Shown here: positions 34,590-42,948 of the stretch, one piece after another
Layout of the letters: every line of letters starts with the position of its first letter
Position numbering within the stretch: position 1 is the first letter of the stretch
DNA from: Actinomyces sp. 432
Lineage (GTDB): Bacteria; Actinomycetota; Actinomycetes; Actinomycetales; Actinomycetaceae
Length of the DNA stretch: 64,000 nt
Direction: 5' to 3'
NCBI RefSeq assembly: GCF_009930875.1
Contig: NZ_CP025249.1
Location: 1,984,001 to 2,048,000, forward strand
Made by a program: the position numbers and the translations under genes
The notes under the pieces: generated by a model
What the model was told of the DNA's origin: nothing
Databases searched by the model: none
The model's input: only the letters and a program-made list of their open reading frames with translations

Positions 34590-35312
34590 TTGAGCGTCGA
34601 AGGTCTATCTGTCGAACTATGCTATGCGCGGCGCGGCAACTTCATCCTTGATGTCTCCGATCTGGAATTGCCACAAGGCGTAACCGTACTGGCAGGACCA
34701 AACGGAGCAGGAAAGACGACGCTGCTGTCTGTACTGGCGGGAAGAATCAGATTCGCTCGGCTGCATGCAACATTAGCAGCCGAACCGCTTGAGCCCTCCG
34801 CTGTAGGACTCATGCCGCAGTCGCCTCAGCTTCCTCTCGACCTGCGTGCTCGCGAGGTTCTTGAGCATATCGCTTGGCTTACTGGCGGCTCCCACACGCA
34901 GGCCCGGGGCCGCGCAACCAATCTGCTGGAGGAGATCGGGTTGAGCCAGGACGCCGACAAACCGGTGTCCAAGCTTTCCGGCGGCATGCACCGTCGTCTT
35001 GCATTCGCCGCCAGTAACGTCACACCTGCGGCGCTACTGCTCTTAGACGAGCCGACCAACGATCTCGATCCTCTTCAACGTCGCGAGATACTCAGTCTAA
35101 TTACCAAGGCATCACGATCACGTTGTGTAATCGTTTCCACCCACGCGCTGCACGATGTACTGCCGGTCGCTCAGCACGTCGTCGTCCTCGACGGCGGCCG
35201 GGTGGTGCACGCAGGCCCAGTAGATGACTTCCTCGTGCGCTTCGCACCCGACACCCGCGACGGAGACGAGGCATACCTGGCCTGCCTGGACCGAGCCCAG
35301 GCGGCAGCATGA
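34590..35312 (+). CDS. ABC transporter ATPase
   Basis: A single ATPase domain with Walker A A-G-P-N-G-A-G-K-T-T near residue 32, signature K-L-S-G-G-M-H-R-R and Walker B L-L-L-L-D-E-P-T-N-D-L-D, followed by the H-loop S-T-H-A-L. I take TTG 34590 as the start because it gives a natural N-terminus and GGGACGG lies 8 nt upstream; TTG 34563 in the same frame would add 9 residues and overlap the secreted-protein gene. The length (240) and the D-E-P-T-N-D-L-D version fit export/ABC-2-type ATPases. The next gene overlaps its stop (ATGA) and supplies a membrane partner. Confidence 0.82.
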   Translation: MSVEGLSVELCYARRGNFILDVSDLELPQGVTVLAGPNGAGKTTLLSVLAGRIRFARLHATLAAEPLEPSAVGLMPQSPQLPLDLRAREVLEHIAWLTGGSHTQARGRATNLLEEIGLSQDADKPVSKLSGGMHRRLAFAASNVTPAALLLLDEPTNDLDPLQRREILSLITKASRSRCVIVSTHALHDVLPVAQHVVVLDGGRVVHAGPVDDFLVRFAPDTRDGDEAYLACLDRAQAAA

Positions 35313-36489
35313 GACGTATACCGTGGCTGTCAGCCGCCATCCTGTTGCTGGCGACCGCTATCAGTCTCCATACCGATCTCGACGGCTGGGCGGGCGACTG
35401 GAATGAGACGGGCTGGGATCTTGGAGCAAGTGGTATGACCGCCGCCACTCTCGCGGGCTTGCCACTGGCCCTGTATACAAGGCGCAATATTGAGCCGCTA
35501 CGGTCCCTGGAACTTCGCTGCGGCGGTTGGCGTATGGCATGCTTCCTGGTGCGCCGTTGCTTGGCTCCAAGCGCGCTAACATGGCTACTCGTAGTCGCCA
35601 CGGCTTATGCGATAACGCTAGCACTCAATCCGACGCCAACCAGGCCCTCGATCTGGCCCGCCGTCGCGGCCACCGCCGCCGTCCTGGCAATCTTGGCAAT
35701 CAGTGTTGCACTGGGCCTGTTCCTGCATCCGGCCTTCTCACTCCCGCTTATCATCCTGATCACGTACCTTGTCCCCGCAACGCTCGACTGGGCCGACATG
35801 GACGGCACCGCGCCCGGTTTCACTCCCTCGGGGGCCACGCACCTATCTCTGCCGCTGATAGTGGTCTCAACACACTTCGTGTTTCAGACGCTGTTTCTCA
35901 CGGCTGTCGGAGTGAGCGCTATACTTTTGAGTCAAAAGCAACTGCGGCGCAAGCGCCTGCGGGCACCCGCAGTTGTTGCTGTGCTGCTGGTTGGAGTTAG
36001 CGGAACACTCGTCGTATCGGCTCCGCCAGCCACGTTGGCTCCGACCGCTGCAGGAGAACCGCTCACGAACCGGTACGTGTGCTCCGAGACCGACAACATC
36101 CGGGTATGTCTCCTGCCGGACCACGAACGTTTGCTGCCCGAGACGGTGGAGACGGCTGAACAAGTCGCGCAGTTCCTTCCCCGGGGAGCCGACCCGAGAG
36201 TTACATCGAAGACACCATTGACTATCCCGAGATCGATGACTCAGTGGCTTACCTAGAGGTCGGCGCCGTTGGCATAGATCCAACAGAGGCCGTGGTTACA
36301 GCCACCGCCGACTGGAATAGGTGCCTCGACGAAGAGAATCCTTTCAATCACATGTACTGGCTTTACTACAAGCTCGGGATGTGGCCCCTGGATAATCTTG
36401 TCGAAATGGACGGCATGGAGTTCATGAGTAACGCCTCCGACAACGCCCAGATCGCCTGGTGGAACGAGGGCTTGGGGTCAACGTGCTGA
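35309..36489 (+). pseudogene. ABC-associated membrane protein with external C-terminal domain, frameshifted
   Basis: The first frame (from ATG 35309) gives about six membrane segments up to residue 240, then an outside region beginning R-Y-V-C-S-E-T-D-N-I-R-V-C. It stops at 36256 after an abrupt change of character. The second frame, read from about 36190, continues with E-S-Y-I-E-D-T-I-D-Y and ends at 36489. Adding one base between about 36175 and 36200 (for example in the CCC run at 36193-36195) gives one protein of about 393 residues whose last 140 form an acidic extracytoplasmic domain. It is probably the permease of the ATPase encoded upstream. The C-x-x-x-x-x-x-x-V-C-L-x-P pattern recalls domains on some actinobacterial ABC-2-type permeases; the family is not certain. 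Confidence 0.68.
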
Positions 36490-37076
36490 GGCTTCCGTCA
36501 GTAGTGCGCATTGAACTTATTGCGCATCACTCCCGTATGCATGCCACCGCTCTGCTGCTCGTAATTGTGGCCTGCTCCGCAGTTGCCTCAGTCAGCGTTC
36601 CCACCTTCCAATCGGATCAGGAGATACTTGCCGGACAGCATGTCGCCTACGGTTACTTCTATCTGCCGGTGATTGCCGCTCCGGTGATTGCCAGCTGGCT
36701 GCACGATCCCTTCGCTCACCTTGTCCCCTACGATCGTCCTCGCCAACGCCTAGTCACGATCGCCTGGCTACTTGGACAGGCCGGGCTGCTCACGGCAGTC
36801 AGCGGGTGCGTTGGCGCCGCCGCCGACGGTTGGGATGTGGCGCGGATATGCATCGAGAACGCTCTGTGGATCACAACGCTTATTGCATTGCTGCTGCCTT
36901 ATGCGGGCTTTGAATGGACTACCATCGCCGTCGTAATATACGGGACTATGGGGCTATTTCTCGCCGGCAACCCGTTGCTGCTCATCAATCGAGTCTCCAG
37001 CACCGGGGATCTGTTCGCCGCCTGTGCCCTATTCGCCGGGCTCATCTGGCTTCGGTGCGCCCGAACCCTGCGCTGA
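36483..37076 (+). CDS. Second membrane protein of the ABC cassette
   Basis: The start is the GTG at 36483, overlapping the TGA of the preceding gene. The 197-residue protein has six hydrophobic segments and few charged loops (H-D-P-F-A-H-L-V-P-Y-D-R-P-R-Q-R-L on one side). It probably forms or completes the membrane part of the transporter with the preceding protein. No family is recognisable. Base composition matches the rest of the cassette and differs from chorismate mutase beyond it, with which it is convergent. Confidence 0.65.
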   Translation: MLRLPSVVRIELIAHHSRMHATALLLVIVACSAVASVSVPTFQSDQEILAGQHVAYGYFYLPVIAAPVIASWLHDPFAHLVPYDRPRQRLVTIAWLLGQAGLLTAVSGCVGAAADGWDVARICIENALWITTLIALLLPYAGFEWTTIAVVIYGTMGLFLAGNPLLLINRVSSTGDLFAACALFAGLIWLRCARTLR

Positions 37077-37164
37077 GCCTGTCCAAGCGCCGGAACTAGA
37101 GTCGTCTATTGGCGGGAGGAGAGGTTTACATCGATCGCAACTTTGATGGATGCCACAGGTGGCT

Positions 37165-37551
37165 TCAGTCATCCTCCGACAGCTCTTCCCGGATGGCCTC
37201 GTGGTGGCGGATCACTTCGGCGACGATGAAGGCGAAGAACTTCTCAGCGAACACCGGGTCCAGGCCGGCCTCCTCGGCCAGGGCCCGCAGCCGGACCACC
37301 TGCTGCTCCTCGCGGGCCGGGTCCGACGGCGGCAGGCTCAGGTCCGCCTTGAGCCGACCAACCTGCCGGGTACACCGGAAGCGCTCCGCCAGCAGGTGGA
37401 TGAGGGCGGCGTCGAGATTGTCGATCGTTGCGCGGTAAGCGGCCAGCTGGGGCGGCACCGCGGCAGCGCTCGACGCCGACCCCGGCTCTACTGGCACCCC
37501 GGCGTCGGCGCCTGCCGGGCGGGCCTGAGAGTCCGCCGACTGGTTGCTCAT
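37165..37551 (-). CDS. Chorismate mutase, AroQ class
   Basis: A 128-residue protein. After an unconserved 35-residue Ala/Pro-rich N-terminus, an all-helical AroQ domain follows: [28 protein letters not shown] (active-site Lys) and D-P-A-R-E-E-Q. It turns chorismate into prephenate for Phe/Tyr synthesis. Its ATG overlaps the clpX stop by 4 bp, an unusual coupling of an amino-acid gene to a protease subunit gene, although neighbouring placement does not require shared function. Small actinobacterial AroQ enzymes are often activated by DAHP synthase, which is not in this window. Confidence 0.88.
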   Translation of the reverse strand: MSNQSADSQARPAGADAGVPVEPGSASSAAAVPPQLAAYRATIDNLDAALIHLLAERFRCTRQVGRLKADLSLPPSDPAREEQQVVRLRALAEEAGLDPVFAEKFFAFIVAEVIRHHEAIREELSEDD

Positions 37552-38839
37552 GCGGTGCGCGTCCTGCCCTTGGCGGTGGCCGACAGGGTGCCGCTGCCGC
37601 GCTCGTAACGCGGGGATCCTGTGCCGCGCACGGCATCTGCATCCACTACCACACGCCCCACCTCCGGCAGGGAGGGAACCTCGAACATCGCCTGTCCGAG
37701 CACCTCCTCCACGATGCTGGTCAACCCGCGCGCACCGGTCTTGCGCTCCAGGGCCAGGGAGGCAATCGCCTGAATGGCCTCCTTCGTGAGCTCCAGTTCC
37801 ACGCCGTCGAGGCTGAACAGGTACTTGTACTGGGAGACCAGGGCATTCTTGGGCTCGGTCATCACCCGCACTAGCTCCGGCACGCCCAGGTCGTGGACGG
37901 TGGCGATCACCGGAAGCCGACCGATGAACTCCGGGATCAGCCCGAACTTGTGCAGGTCCTCCGGACGCACTGGGGTGGCGAACACGTCCTCCCCCTGATC
38001 CTTGGCGAGGGTGGCGCCGAAGCCGACGATCTGCGCGCCCGCCTCGCGGCGGCGGCGCTGGCGGACGATCTCCTCGATGCCGGAGAAGGCGCCGGCGGCG
38101 ATGAACAGGATATTCGTGGTGTCGATCTCCAGGAACTCCTGGTGGGGGTGCTTGCGGCCGCCCCCGGTGGAACCGAGGCGGTGGTGCCCTCGATGATCTT
38201 CAGCAGGGCCTGCTGCACGCCCTCCCCGGAGACGTCACGGGTGATGGAGGGGTTCTCGGCCTTGCGGCCGATCTTGTCGATCTCGTCGATGTAGATGATG
38301 CCCTTCTCGGCGCGCTTGACGTCCCCGTCCGCCGCCTGGATGAGCTTGAGCAGGATGTTCTCCACGTCCTCACCCACGTAGCCGGCCTCGGTCAGGGCGG
38401 TGGCGTCAACGATCGCGAAGGGCACGTCCAGCAGCCGGGCGAGGGTACGGGCCAGGTGGGTCTTGCCGGTGCCGGTTGGTCCCAGCAGCAGGATGTTGGA
38501 CTTGCCCAGCTCCAGCCCATCGCCCTCGGCCACGGCGCGCTCGCGCATCTGCACGCGCTTGTAGTGGTTGTACACGGCCACGCTCATGGCGCGCTTGGCT
38601 TCCTCCTGGCCGATGACGTACTGGTTGAGGAAGTCGAAGATCTCCTGCGGCTTGGGCAGTTCAAGCGGGACGCCCGAGCCCGAGGCGCCGAGCTCCTCAT
38701 CAATGATCTCGTTGCACAGCTCGATGCACTCGTCACAGATGTAGACGCCGGGTCCGGCGATGAGCTTCTTGACCTGCTTCTGGCTCTTGCCGCAGAAGGA
38801 GCACTTGAGAAGGTCGACGCTCTCAGCGCTGCGTGCCAC
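37548..38839 (-). pseudogene. clpX: ClpX, ATPase subunit of ClpXP, frameshifted in this sequence
   Basis: The start is GTG 38839 with GGGAGG 8 nt upstream. The first part has the zinc-binding domain (C-S-F-C-G-K ... C-D-E-C-I-E-L-C), Walker [11 protein letters not shown] and Walker [11 protein letters not shown]. The reading frame breaks after [10 protein letters not shown]; the rest ([20 protein letters not shown]) lies in another frame. Restoring one base to the C5 run at 38161-38165 (G6 in the coding strand, P-P-G-G-G-R-K-H-P) yields 430 residues, the normal ClpX length. Because ClpX is important in actinobacteria, a missed base in a homopolymer is likelier than a true null. Confidence 0.9.
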
Positions 38840-38929
38840 CTGGATTCCCTCCCGTTTTCGGGTGCGCCCGCCAGCTGCGGGCACCGTCCCAGCCTACGGG
38901 GCGCGAGCCGCCGCGGCTATAGTCATTGC

Positions 38930-38954
38930 AACGGTGTGTCCGTATAAGTCTTCC
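38930..38954 (-). promoter_or_regulatory. Possible SigH/SigR-type promoter upstream of clpX
   Basis: On the minus strand GGAA (38951-38954) is followed after 18 nt by GTT (38930-38932), about 90 nt before the clpX start. This fits the GGAAT-N18-GTT pattern of redox/heat ECF sigma factors that often control clp genes. The evidence is weak because the motif is short. Confidence 0.3.
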
Positions 38955-39033
38955 TAGATAATCCTGTTGGTAGGCAACACACGGCAAGAGGCACCCTCCG
39001 CGGGCCCCTCGGCCGACACGGACCCACGCGGCC

Positions 39034-40008
39034 TCAGGCGAGAGCGATCCGGCCTACCAGCTCCACCGTGCCGGTCAGCAACAGCGCGTCCCGTGCCGCC
39101 GTCTCCCCTGCCAGCGGGGCCTGGCCCACGTGCACACCGACCTGCCCAAGGGGCAGGCGCAGCAGGTAATCGGTTGGTGCGTCGGCTCCGATCCACTCAT
39201 GCAGGGCGACCGCGACCGCGCAGCACGCCTCGGCACTCGGGACCGCCCCTCCCGTTCCGTCCGCCAGCCCGCGCACGCGCGCCAAGCCCACCCGGTCCCC
39301 GGTATCCGGATCCACGTGCTCGCCCAGCGGCACCACCAGCTCCAGGCTCGCCGCCGCCTCCGGCGCGGGCGTGTACTCGGCCGCACCCGCACCGGGCGGC
39401 GCGACCGCGTCAAGCTCGCTGTCCTCTGCCAGCGCGACCACGAGGTGCCGCCCGGCCAGGTCCAGGCTGAGGGCCGCCCGGTCGCCCTCAAGCCCGGGGA
39501 TACGTACCGCCGTGTCCCACCCCTCCGCGGAGGCGTCGGCGGCGGGCACGGCCACCTCCGCCAGGCTTGCGGGCCCAGCGTCCACGGCCCACATCTCGGC
39601 CAGGCGGGTGACGGTGCGGGCCCCGCCCCGAGTGCCGACCGTGAGCGCGGAGCCATCCGCCAGCGGCACGATCCCCTCGGCGTCCAGGACGGCGGCCAGC
39701 AGCCGACAGGCGTCGCCGTAGGCGGCTGCCGCCCCCCGCACCGGGTCGCCGTCGCAGCGGTAGTAGTCCAGGAACCACTCGGCCTCGGGGACAACATCCC
39801 GGAAGGCCACGGTACCGGGCAGGGATGCGGTACGCACCACCCGCACCAGGCCGTCCGCCCCCAGGCCGGTGTGCCGGTTGCAGACTGCGGCCACATCGGC
39901 TGCAGTGAGGGGCACCTCCCGCTCGGGGTCCACGAGCAGGAGGAGGTCTACGCCGGCTGTATGGCCCTTGATCAGCGTGCGGCCGGCCAGGCCGGGGGCA
40001 ATGGTCAT
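39034..40008 (-). CDS. dapF: DapF-family (diaminopimelate epimerase-like) protein lacking both catalytic cysteines
   Basis: A 324-residue protein in the standard actinobacterial dapF position beside miaA. It retains the fold landmarks N-R-H-T-G-L-G-A-D-G-L-V-R-V-V near residue 43, F-L-D-Y-Y-R-x-D-G near 80 and a C-terminal A-V-A-V-A-L-H helix. However, the first catalytic motif (normally N-A-D-G-S-x-x-x-M-C-G-N-G) reads R-C-D-G-D-P-V-R-G-A-A-A-A-Y-G. The second (normally S-C-G-T-G) reads P-S-A-E-A-C-C. Neither thiol base/acid is where DapF needs it. It may have lost epimerase activity or gained another role. No frameshift explains the differences. Confidence 0.72.
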   Translation of the reverse strand: MTIAPGLAGRTLIKGHTAGVDLLLLVDPEREVPLTAADVAAVCNRHTGLGADGLVRVVRTASLPGTVAFRDVVPEAEWFLDYYRCDGDPVRGAAAAYGDACRLLAAVLDAEGIVPLADGSALTVGTRGGARTVTRLAEMWAVDAGPASLAEVAVPAADASAEGWDTAVRIPGLEGDRAALSLDLAGRHLVVALAEDSELDAVAPPGAGAAEYTPAPEAAASLELVVPLGEHVDPDTGDRVGLARVRGLADGTGGAVPSAEACCAVAVALHEWIGADAPTDYLLRLPLGQVGVHVGQAPLAGETAARDALLLTGTVELVGRIALA

Positions 40009-40033
40009 GGGGACACCCTATTGCCTGTATCGC

Positions 40034-41104
40034 CTATCCGCGGCTGCCACCCTCCGGCCTGCCCCGGCGGTCCGCCGCCTGCACCAGCTGCAGCGCCTGG
40101 GCCAGTACGCGCTCGTGCTCCCCCGGCGCCCACGTGCCGTCGGCGGCGACGACGTCGAGCCACTGTACGCGCGGATCACGGCGGAACCACTTGAGCTGAC
40201 GCGAGGCGAGCTTACGAGTGGCGGCAGCAGTGTCGGCCACAGCCTGGGACACCGGCATGGCGCCATCCAGGACGGCGATGGCCTGGGCATAGCCGATGGC
40301 GCGCCGGGCCGTCGGCCCCTCGCGCAAGCCGCGCCCAAGCAGCACCTCGGTCTCCTCCAGCAGCCCGGAGGCGAACATCGCCTCTGCCCGCGCATTGATG
40401 CGGGCATCCAGGACCTCCCGGTCCCAGCGCAGTGCCAGGTGGACGGTGGGCACCAGGTCCGCGTAGCGGGGCAGGGTCGCGGTAAACGGCCTACCAGTCA
40501 GCTGCACTACCTCCAGGGCGCGCACGATACGGCGCGTGTTGCCCGGGTCGATGCGCTCAGCGGCAGCCGGGTCCACACCGTGCAACTCGCGCCACAGCGC
40601 GGACGTCCCCTCCTGGCGCGCGCGCTCCTCCAACGCGGCCCGCAGGCCCGGGTTCGTGCCCGGGAAGTCGAGGGCGTCGGTTACCGCACGCACGTAAAGG
40701 CCCGATCCGCCCACTATGACCGGGCGGTTGCCGCGCGCCACCGTGGCCCGTAAGTCGGCGCGGGCGTGAGCCTGGTATGCGGCCACGCTCGCCTCCTGGT
40801 GCACATCCAGCACGTCGAGCTGATGATGTGGGTAGCCGCGGCGCTCACCCGGCCCCAGCTTCGCCGTGCCAATATCCATGCCCCGGTAGAGCTGAAAGGC
40901 GTCGGCGTTGAGCATCTCGACACCGCCCCCGAGGGCATCGGCCAGATCGAGGGCCAGGGCGGACTTGCCGGATGCGGTGGGACCCACCACGGCCACCCGC
41001 ACCGGCACATGGTTCCCCTCCGGCGCCACCGCGGCGGCACCGACCGCGTCCGCTCGCGCCGGTGCCGCCGTGGCCGCGTAGACGGGCTCAGGCCTGGTGC
41101 TCAT
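40034..41104 (-). CDS. miaA: tRNA dimethylallyltransferase
   Basis: A 356-residue protein with the P-loop V-V-G-P-T-A-S-G-K-S-A-L near residue 38. The substrate region N-A-D-A-F-Q-L-Y-R-G-M-D-I-G-T-A-K follows; most homologues have D-S-x-Q-V-Y, so it is slightly diverged. V-G-G-S-G-L-Y-V-R-A and the tRNA-gripping R-R-A-I-G-Y-A-Q segment come next. It adds dimethylallyl to A37 of tRNAs reading U-starting codons; MiaB, encoded at 52922-54619, then methylthiolates it. The first 35 residues are unconserved. The start overlaps the preceding YbjN-like gene (ATGA). Confidence 0.92.
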   Translation of the reverse strand: MSTRPEPVYAATAAPARADAVGAAAVAPEGNHVPVRVAVVGPTASGKSALALDLADALGGGVEMLNADAFQLYRGMDIGTAKLGPGERRGYPHHQLDVLDVHQEASVAAYQAHARADLRATVARGNRPVIVGGSGLYVRAVTDALDFPGTNPGLRAALEERARQEGTSALWRELHGVDPAAAERIDPGNTRRIVRALEVVQLTGRPFTATLPRYADLVPTVHLALRWDREVLDARINARAEAMFASGLLEETEVLLGRGLREGPTARRAIGYAQAIAVLDGAMPVSQAVADTAAATRKLASRQLKWFRRDPRVQWLDVVAADGTWAPGEHERVLAQALQLVQAADRRGRPEGGSRG

Positions 41105-41787
41105 AGGTCCGGCAGGAGCGGTCGGACCTGGCTAAGGGCCTGGGTGCAGGCGGATAGGGCGGTATCCAGGTGGAGGCGCAGCTGGGCGTCGGTGACTCCG
41201 CGCCCCATGCCCACCAGGTAGGTGGCGCGTACCAGGGGGCCTATGGGGGTGTCCACCAGGGCCACGGTCGGGAAGTACTTGTCGCGGTTCCAGTCGTTGA
41301 CGGAGGCCGCCAGTTCGTCGCGCTCCCCCTCGGCGGCAGGCTTCTCCCAGTCGCCGGAGACCAGTAGCCAGTCGGGGTGCCCCTCTGGGATCTCGATGAC
41401 GAAGGGGAAGCCGTCCCACGTGCCCAGGAGGCAGACATGGTCCTCCTCGCGGTGCCGGCGTACCCCGTACCCCATGGGGCCCGTCAGTGCGGCCTCGATT
41501 CGCTCCAGCGTCAGGGGCGCCGTCAGCTCACCACCGGCACGGGTAGGACCCGTCGCTCCCCCGGTACCCTGCAGGACCGAGTCCGGGGCGGCCGGACGTT
41601 CGGGGTAGTCGATTTCAAGGTCTGACAGTTCCACCGGCTGCGGCCGCCGCAACCGCCTCTCGGCTCCATGCGCGCTCCCCCGCCCCGCTGAAGGGGCGTC
41701 CTGGGAGGCCTGGGCGTGCTGGTCCCAGGAGCCGGCGAACAGCCGGGCGATGAAATCCGCCCACCGCCTGCGCGGGCGGCGGCTCAT
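41101..41787 (-). CDS. YbjN-domain protein 1
   Basis: A 228-residue protein with an Arg-rich variable N-terminus (about 90 residues) and a YbjN/type III chaperone-like domain: L-T-L-E-R-I-E-A-A-L, G-T-W-D-G-F-P-F-V-I-E-I, V-N-D-W-N-R-D-K-Y-F-P-T and an acidic A-T-Y-L-V-G-M-G-R-G-V-T-D-A-Q-L segment. Tandem YbjN genes beside miaA/miaB are common in actinobacteria. Their molecular role is not established; a chaperone- or adaptor-like function is assumed from the fold. It overlaps the genes on both sides by 4 bp. Confidence 0.75.
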   Translation of the reverse strand: MSRRPRRRWADFIARLFAGSWDQHAQASQDAPSAGRGSAHGAERRLRRPQPVELSDLEIDYPERPAAPDSVLQGTGGATGPTRAGGELTAPLTLERIEAALTGPMGYGVRRHREEDHVCLLGTWDGFPFVIEIPEGHPDWLLVSGDWEKPAAEGERDELAASVNDWNRDKYFPTVALVDTPIGPLVRATYLVGMGRGVTDAQLRLHLDTALSACTQALSQVRPLLPDL

Positions 41788-42257
41788 GGCTCCAGCCTTC
41801 CGCGGATCGGATCGGGGAAGGTATCCTCCGCCTCCCGCATCAGTGCGACTATCAGGCGGCAGCCGGTGAAGACGAATTCGTCCAGCTGCGCGTCGGTCAT
41901 GCCCGCGCTGAGCGGGTAGGTGACCTCCCCGTGCAGGCGCACCACTCCGCCGTCGGCGACGGTCAGGTAGGCCTTCGGGCCGATGCGAGTGGTGTTCCAG
42001 TCCTCTACCAGGCTGCGCAGCGCTGCCAAGTGCTCGGTATCGGCGATGCGGTGCCAGACGCCGCGCAGCTGCAGGGCGCGATCGCCCTGGAAGATGGCGT
42101 GGACAGTCACGTAGCGCCAGGGAATACCTACGTCACCCTCATCATCGAGGAAGAAGCGCAGGCCCAGGCGCCGCGCGCAGTCCATGACCCGATCCACGTC
42201 GACGGGCGCCGGGGTGGCGGGTGCGTCGGCGGCGTGTGCGGATCCGAACTGCGGCAT
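41784..42257 (-). CDS. YbjN-domain protein 2
   Basis: A 157-residue paralogue-type partner of the next gene: D-V-D-R-V-M-D-C-A-R-R-L-G-L, then V-E-D-W-N-T-T-R-I-G-P-K-A-Y and G-M-T-D-A-Q-L-D-E-F, matching the V-N-D-W-N and V-T-D-A-Q-L segments of protein 1. It is first in the YbjN-YbjN-miaA run, after a 145-bp gap from the iron operon in which I saw no clear promoter or terminator. The two proteins share the same fold and may act together. Confidence 0.72.
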   Translation of the reverse strand: MPQFGSAHAADAPATPAPVDVDRVMDCARRLGLRFFLDDEGDVGIPWRYVTVHAIFQGDRALQLRGVWHRIADTEHLAALRSLVEDWNTTRIGPKAYLTVADGGVVRLHGEVTYPLSAGMTDAQLDEFVFTGCRLIVALMREAEDTFPDPIRGRLEP

Positions 42258-42402
42258 GACTCCAGCCTAGCCGGGGACTCAAGTCTTTCCCATGCGGCTT
42301 CGCGGACGGCTGCGCCGCCCACCGGGAGCGGCCCGACGAGGTACGAGGGCCACAGATGGTAAGCCGTGCCCCAACCTCTCCCGCAGCCCCCGCGTTTCGT
42401 TC

Positions 42403-42948
42403 TCAGTGGGCCTCGGCCGCCTGGGCGGCGATGGCGTCGACGGCGTCGTTGAAGGCGGCCGAGGTCTTGGATGCCCCGGCCAGGGCAGTCACATGCGCGT
42501 CCTCGATGCTGCGTCCGACTACGGCGTCCTCAATCTCCTCCACGAATCCGGCGATGTAGTTCTTGGAGGTGGTGGTCGGGGCGTGACCGGTGACGGACAC
42601 ATCGGTGATATAGCCGCCCTCCAGTTCGAGGGTGACGTCGATCGAGTCCTCCTCCACGACGCCATCGACGACCCCGTAAGACTCTTTGGCGGTGTACTTG
42701 CCGTCGGCGTACGGGCCGCCGGTGGGAGTGGCGGAGGGGGTAGGGGCGTCACCCGCGGAGGGCGTGGTGAAGGCCGTCGGGTTCTGGGTCTGGGCGCGAC
42801 CGGCGTACTCGTCCTGGGCGGGGGTCGCCTCCCCGCCGCCGCATCCGGCCAGGCCGGCCGTTGCCAGCACCGCGCCTACCGCGGCCAGAGCGCGGCGGGC
42901 GGGGACTGCGGGCGCCGTCGGGCCCGGGAGCTGCGGGGGACGGTTCAT
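42403..42948 (-). CDS. FMN-binding-domain lipoprotein of the iron operon
   Basis: The start is the ATG at 42948 overlapping the ATPase stop (ATGA). The 181-residue protein has a lipobox L-A-G-C with Cys36, a Thr/Pro-rich linker to about residue 80 and an FMN_bind domain. The flavinylation segment reads L-A-G-A-S-K-T-S-A-A-F (the usual motif is S-G-A-T-x-T-S), so covalent FMN would attach to the Ser, or less likely the following Thr. ApbE, the enzyme that makes this bond, is encoded divergently at 50391. It probably passes electrons on the outer membrane face, for example to reduce ferric iron. Confidence 0.8.
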   Translation of the reverse strand: MNRPPQLPGPTAPAVPARRALAAVGAVLATAGLAGCGGGEATPAQDEYAGRAQTQNPTAFTTPSAGDAPTPSATPTGGPYADGKYTAKESYGVVDGVVEEDSIDVTLELEGGYITDVSVTGHAPTTTSKNYIAGFVEEIEDAVVGRSIEDAHVTALAGASKTSAAFNDAVDAIAAQAAEAH

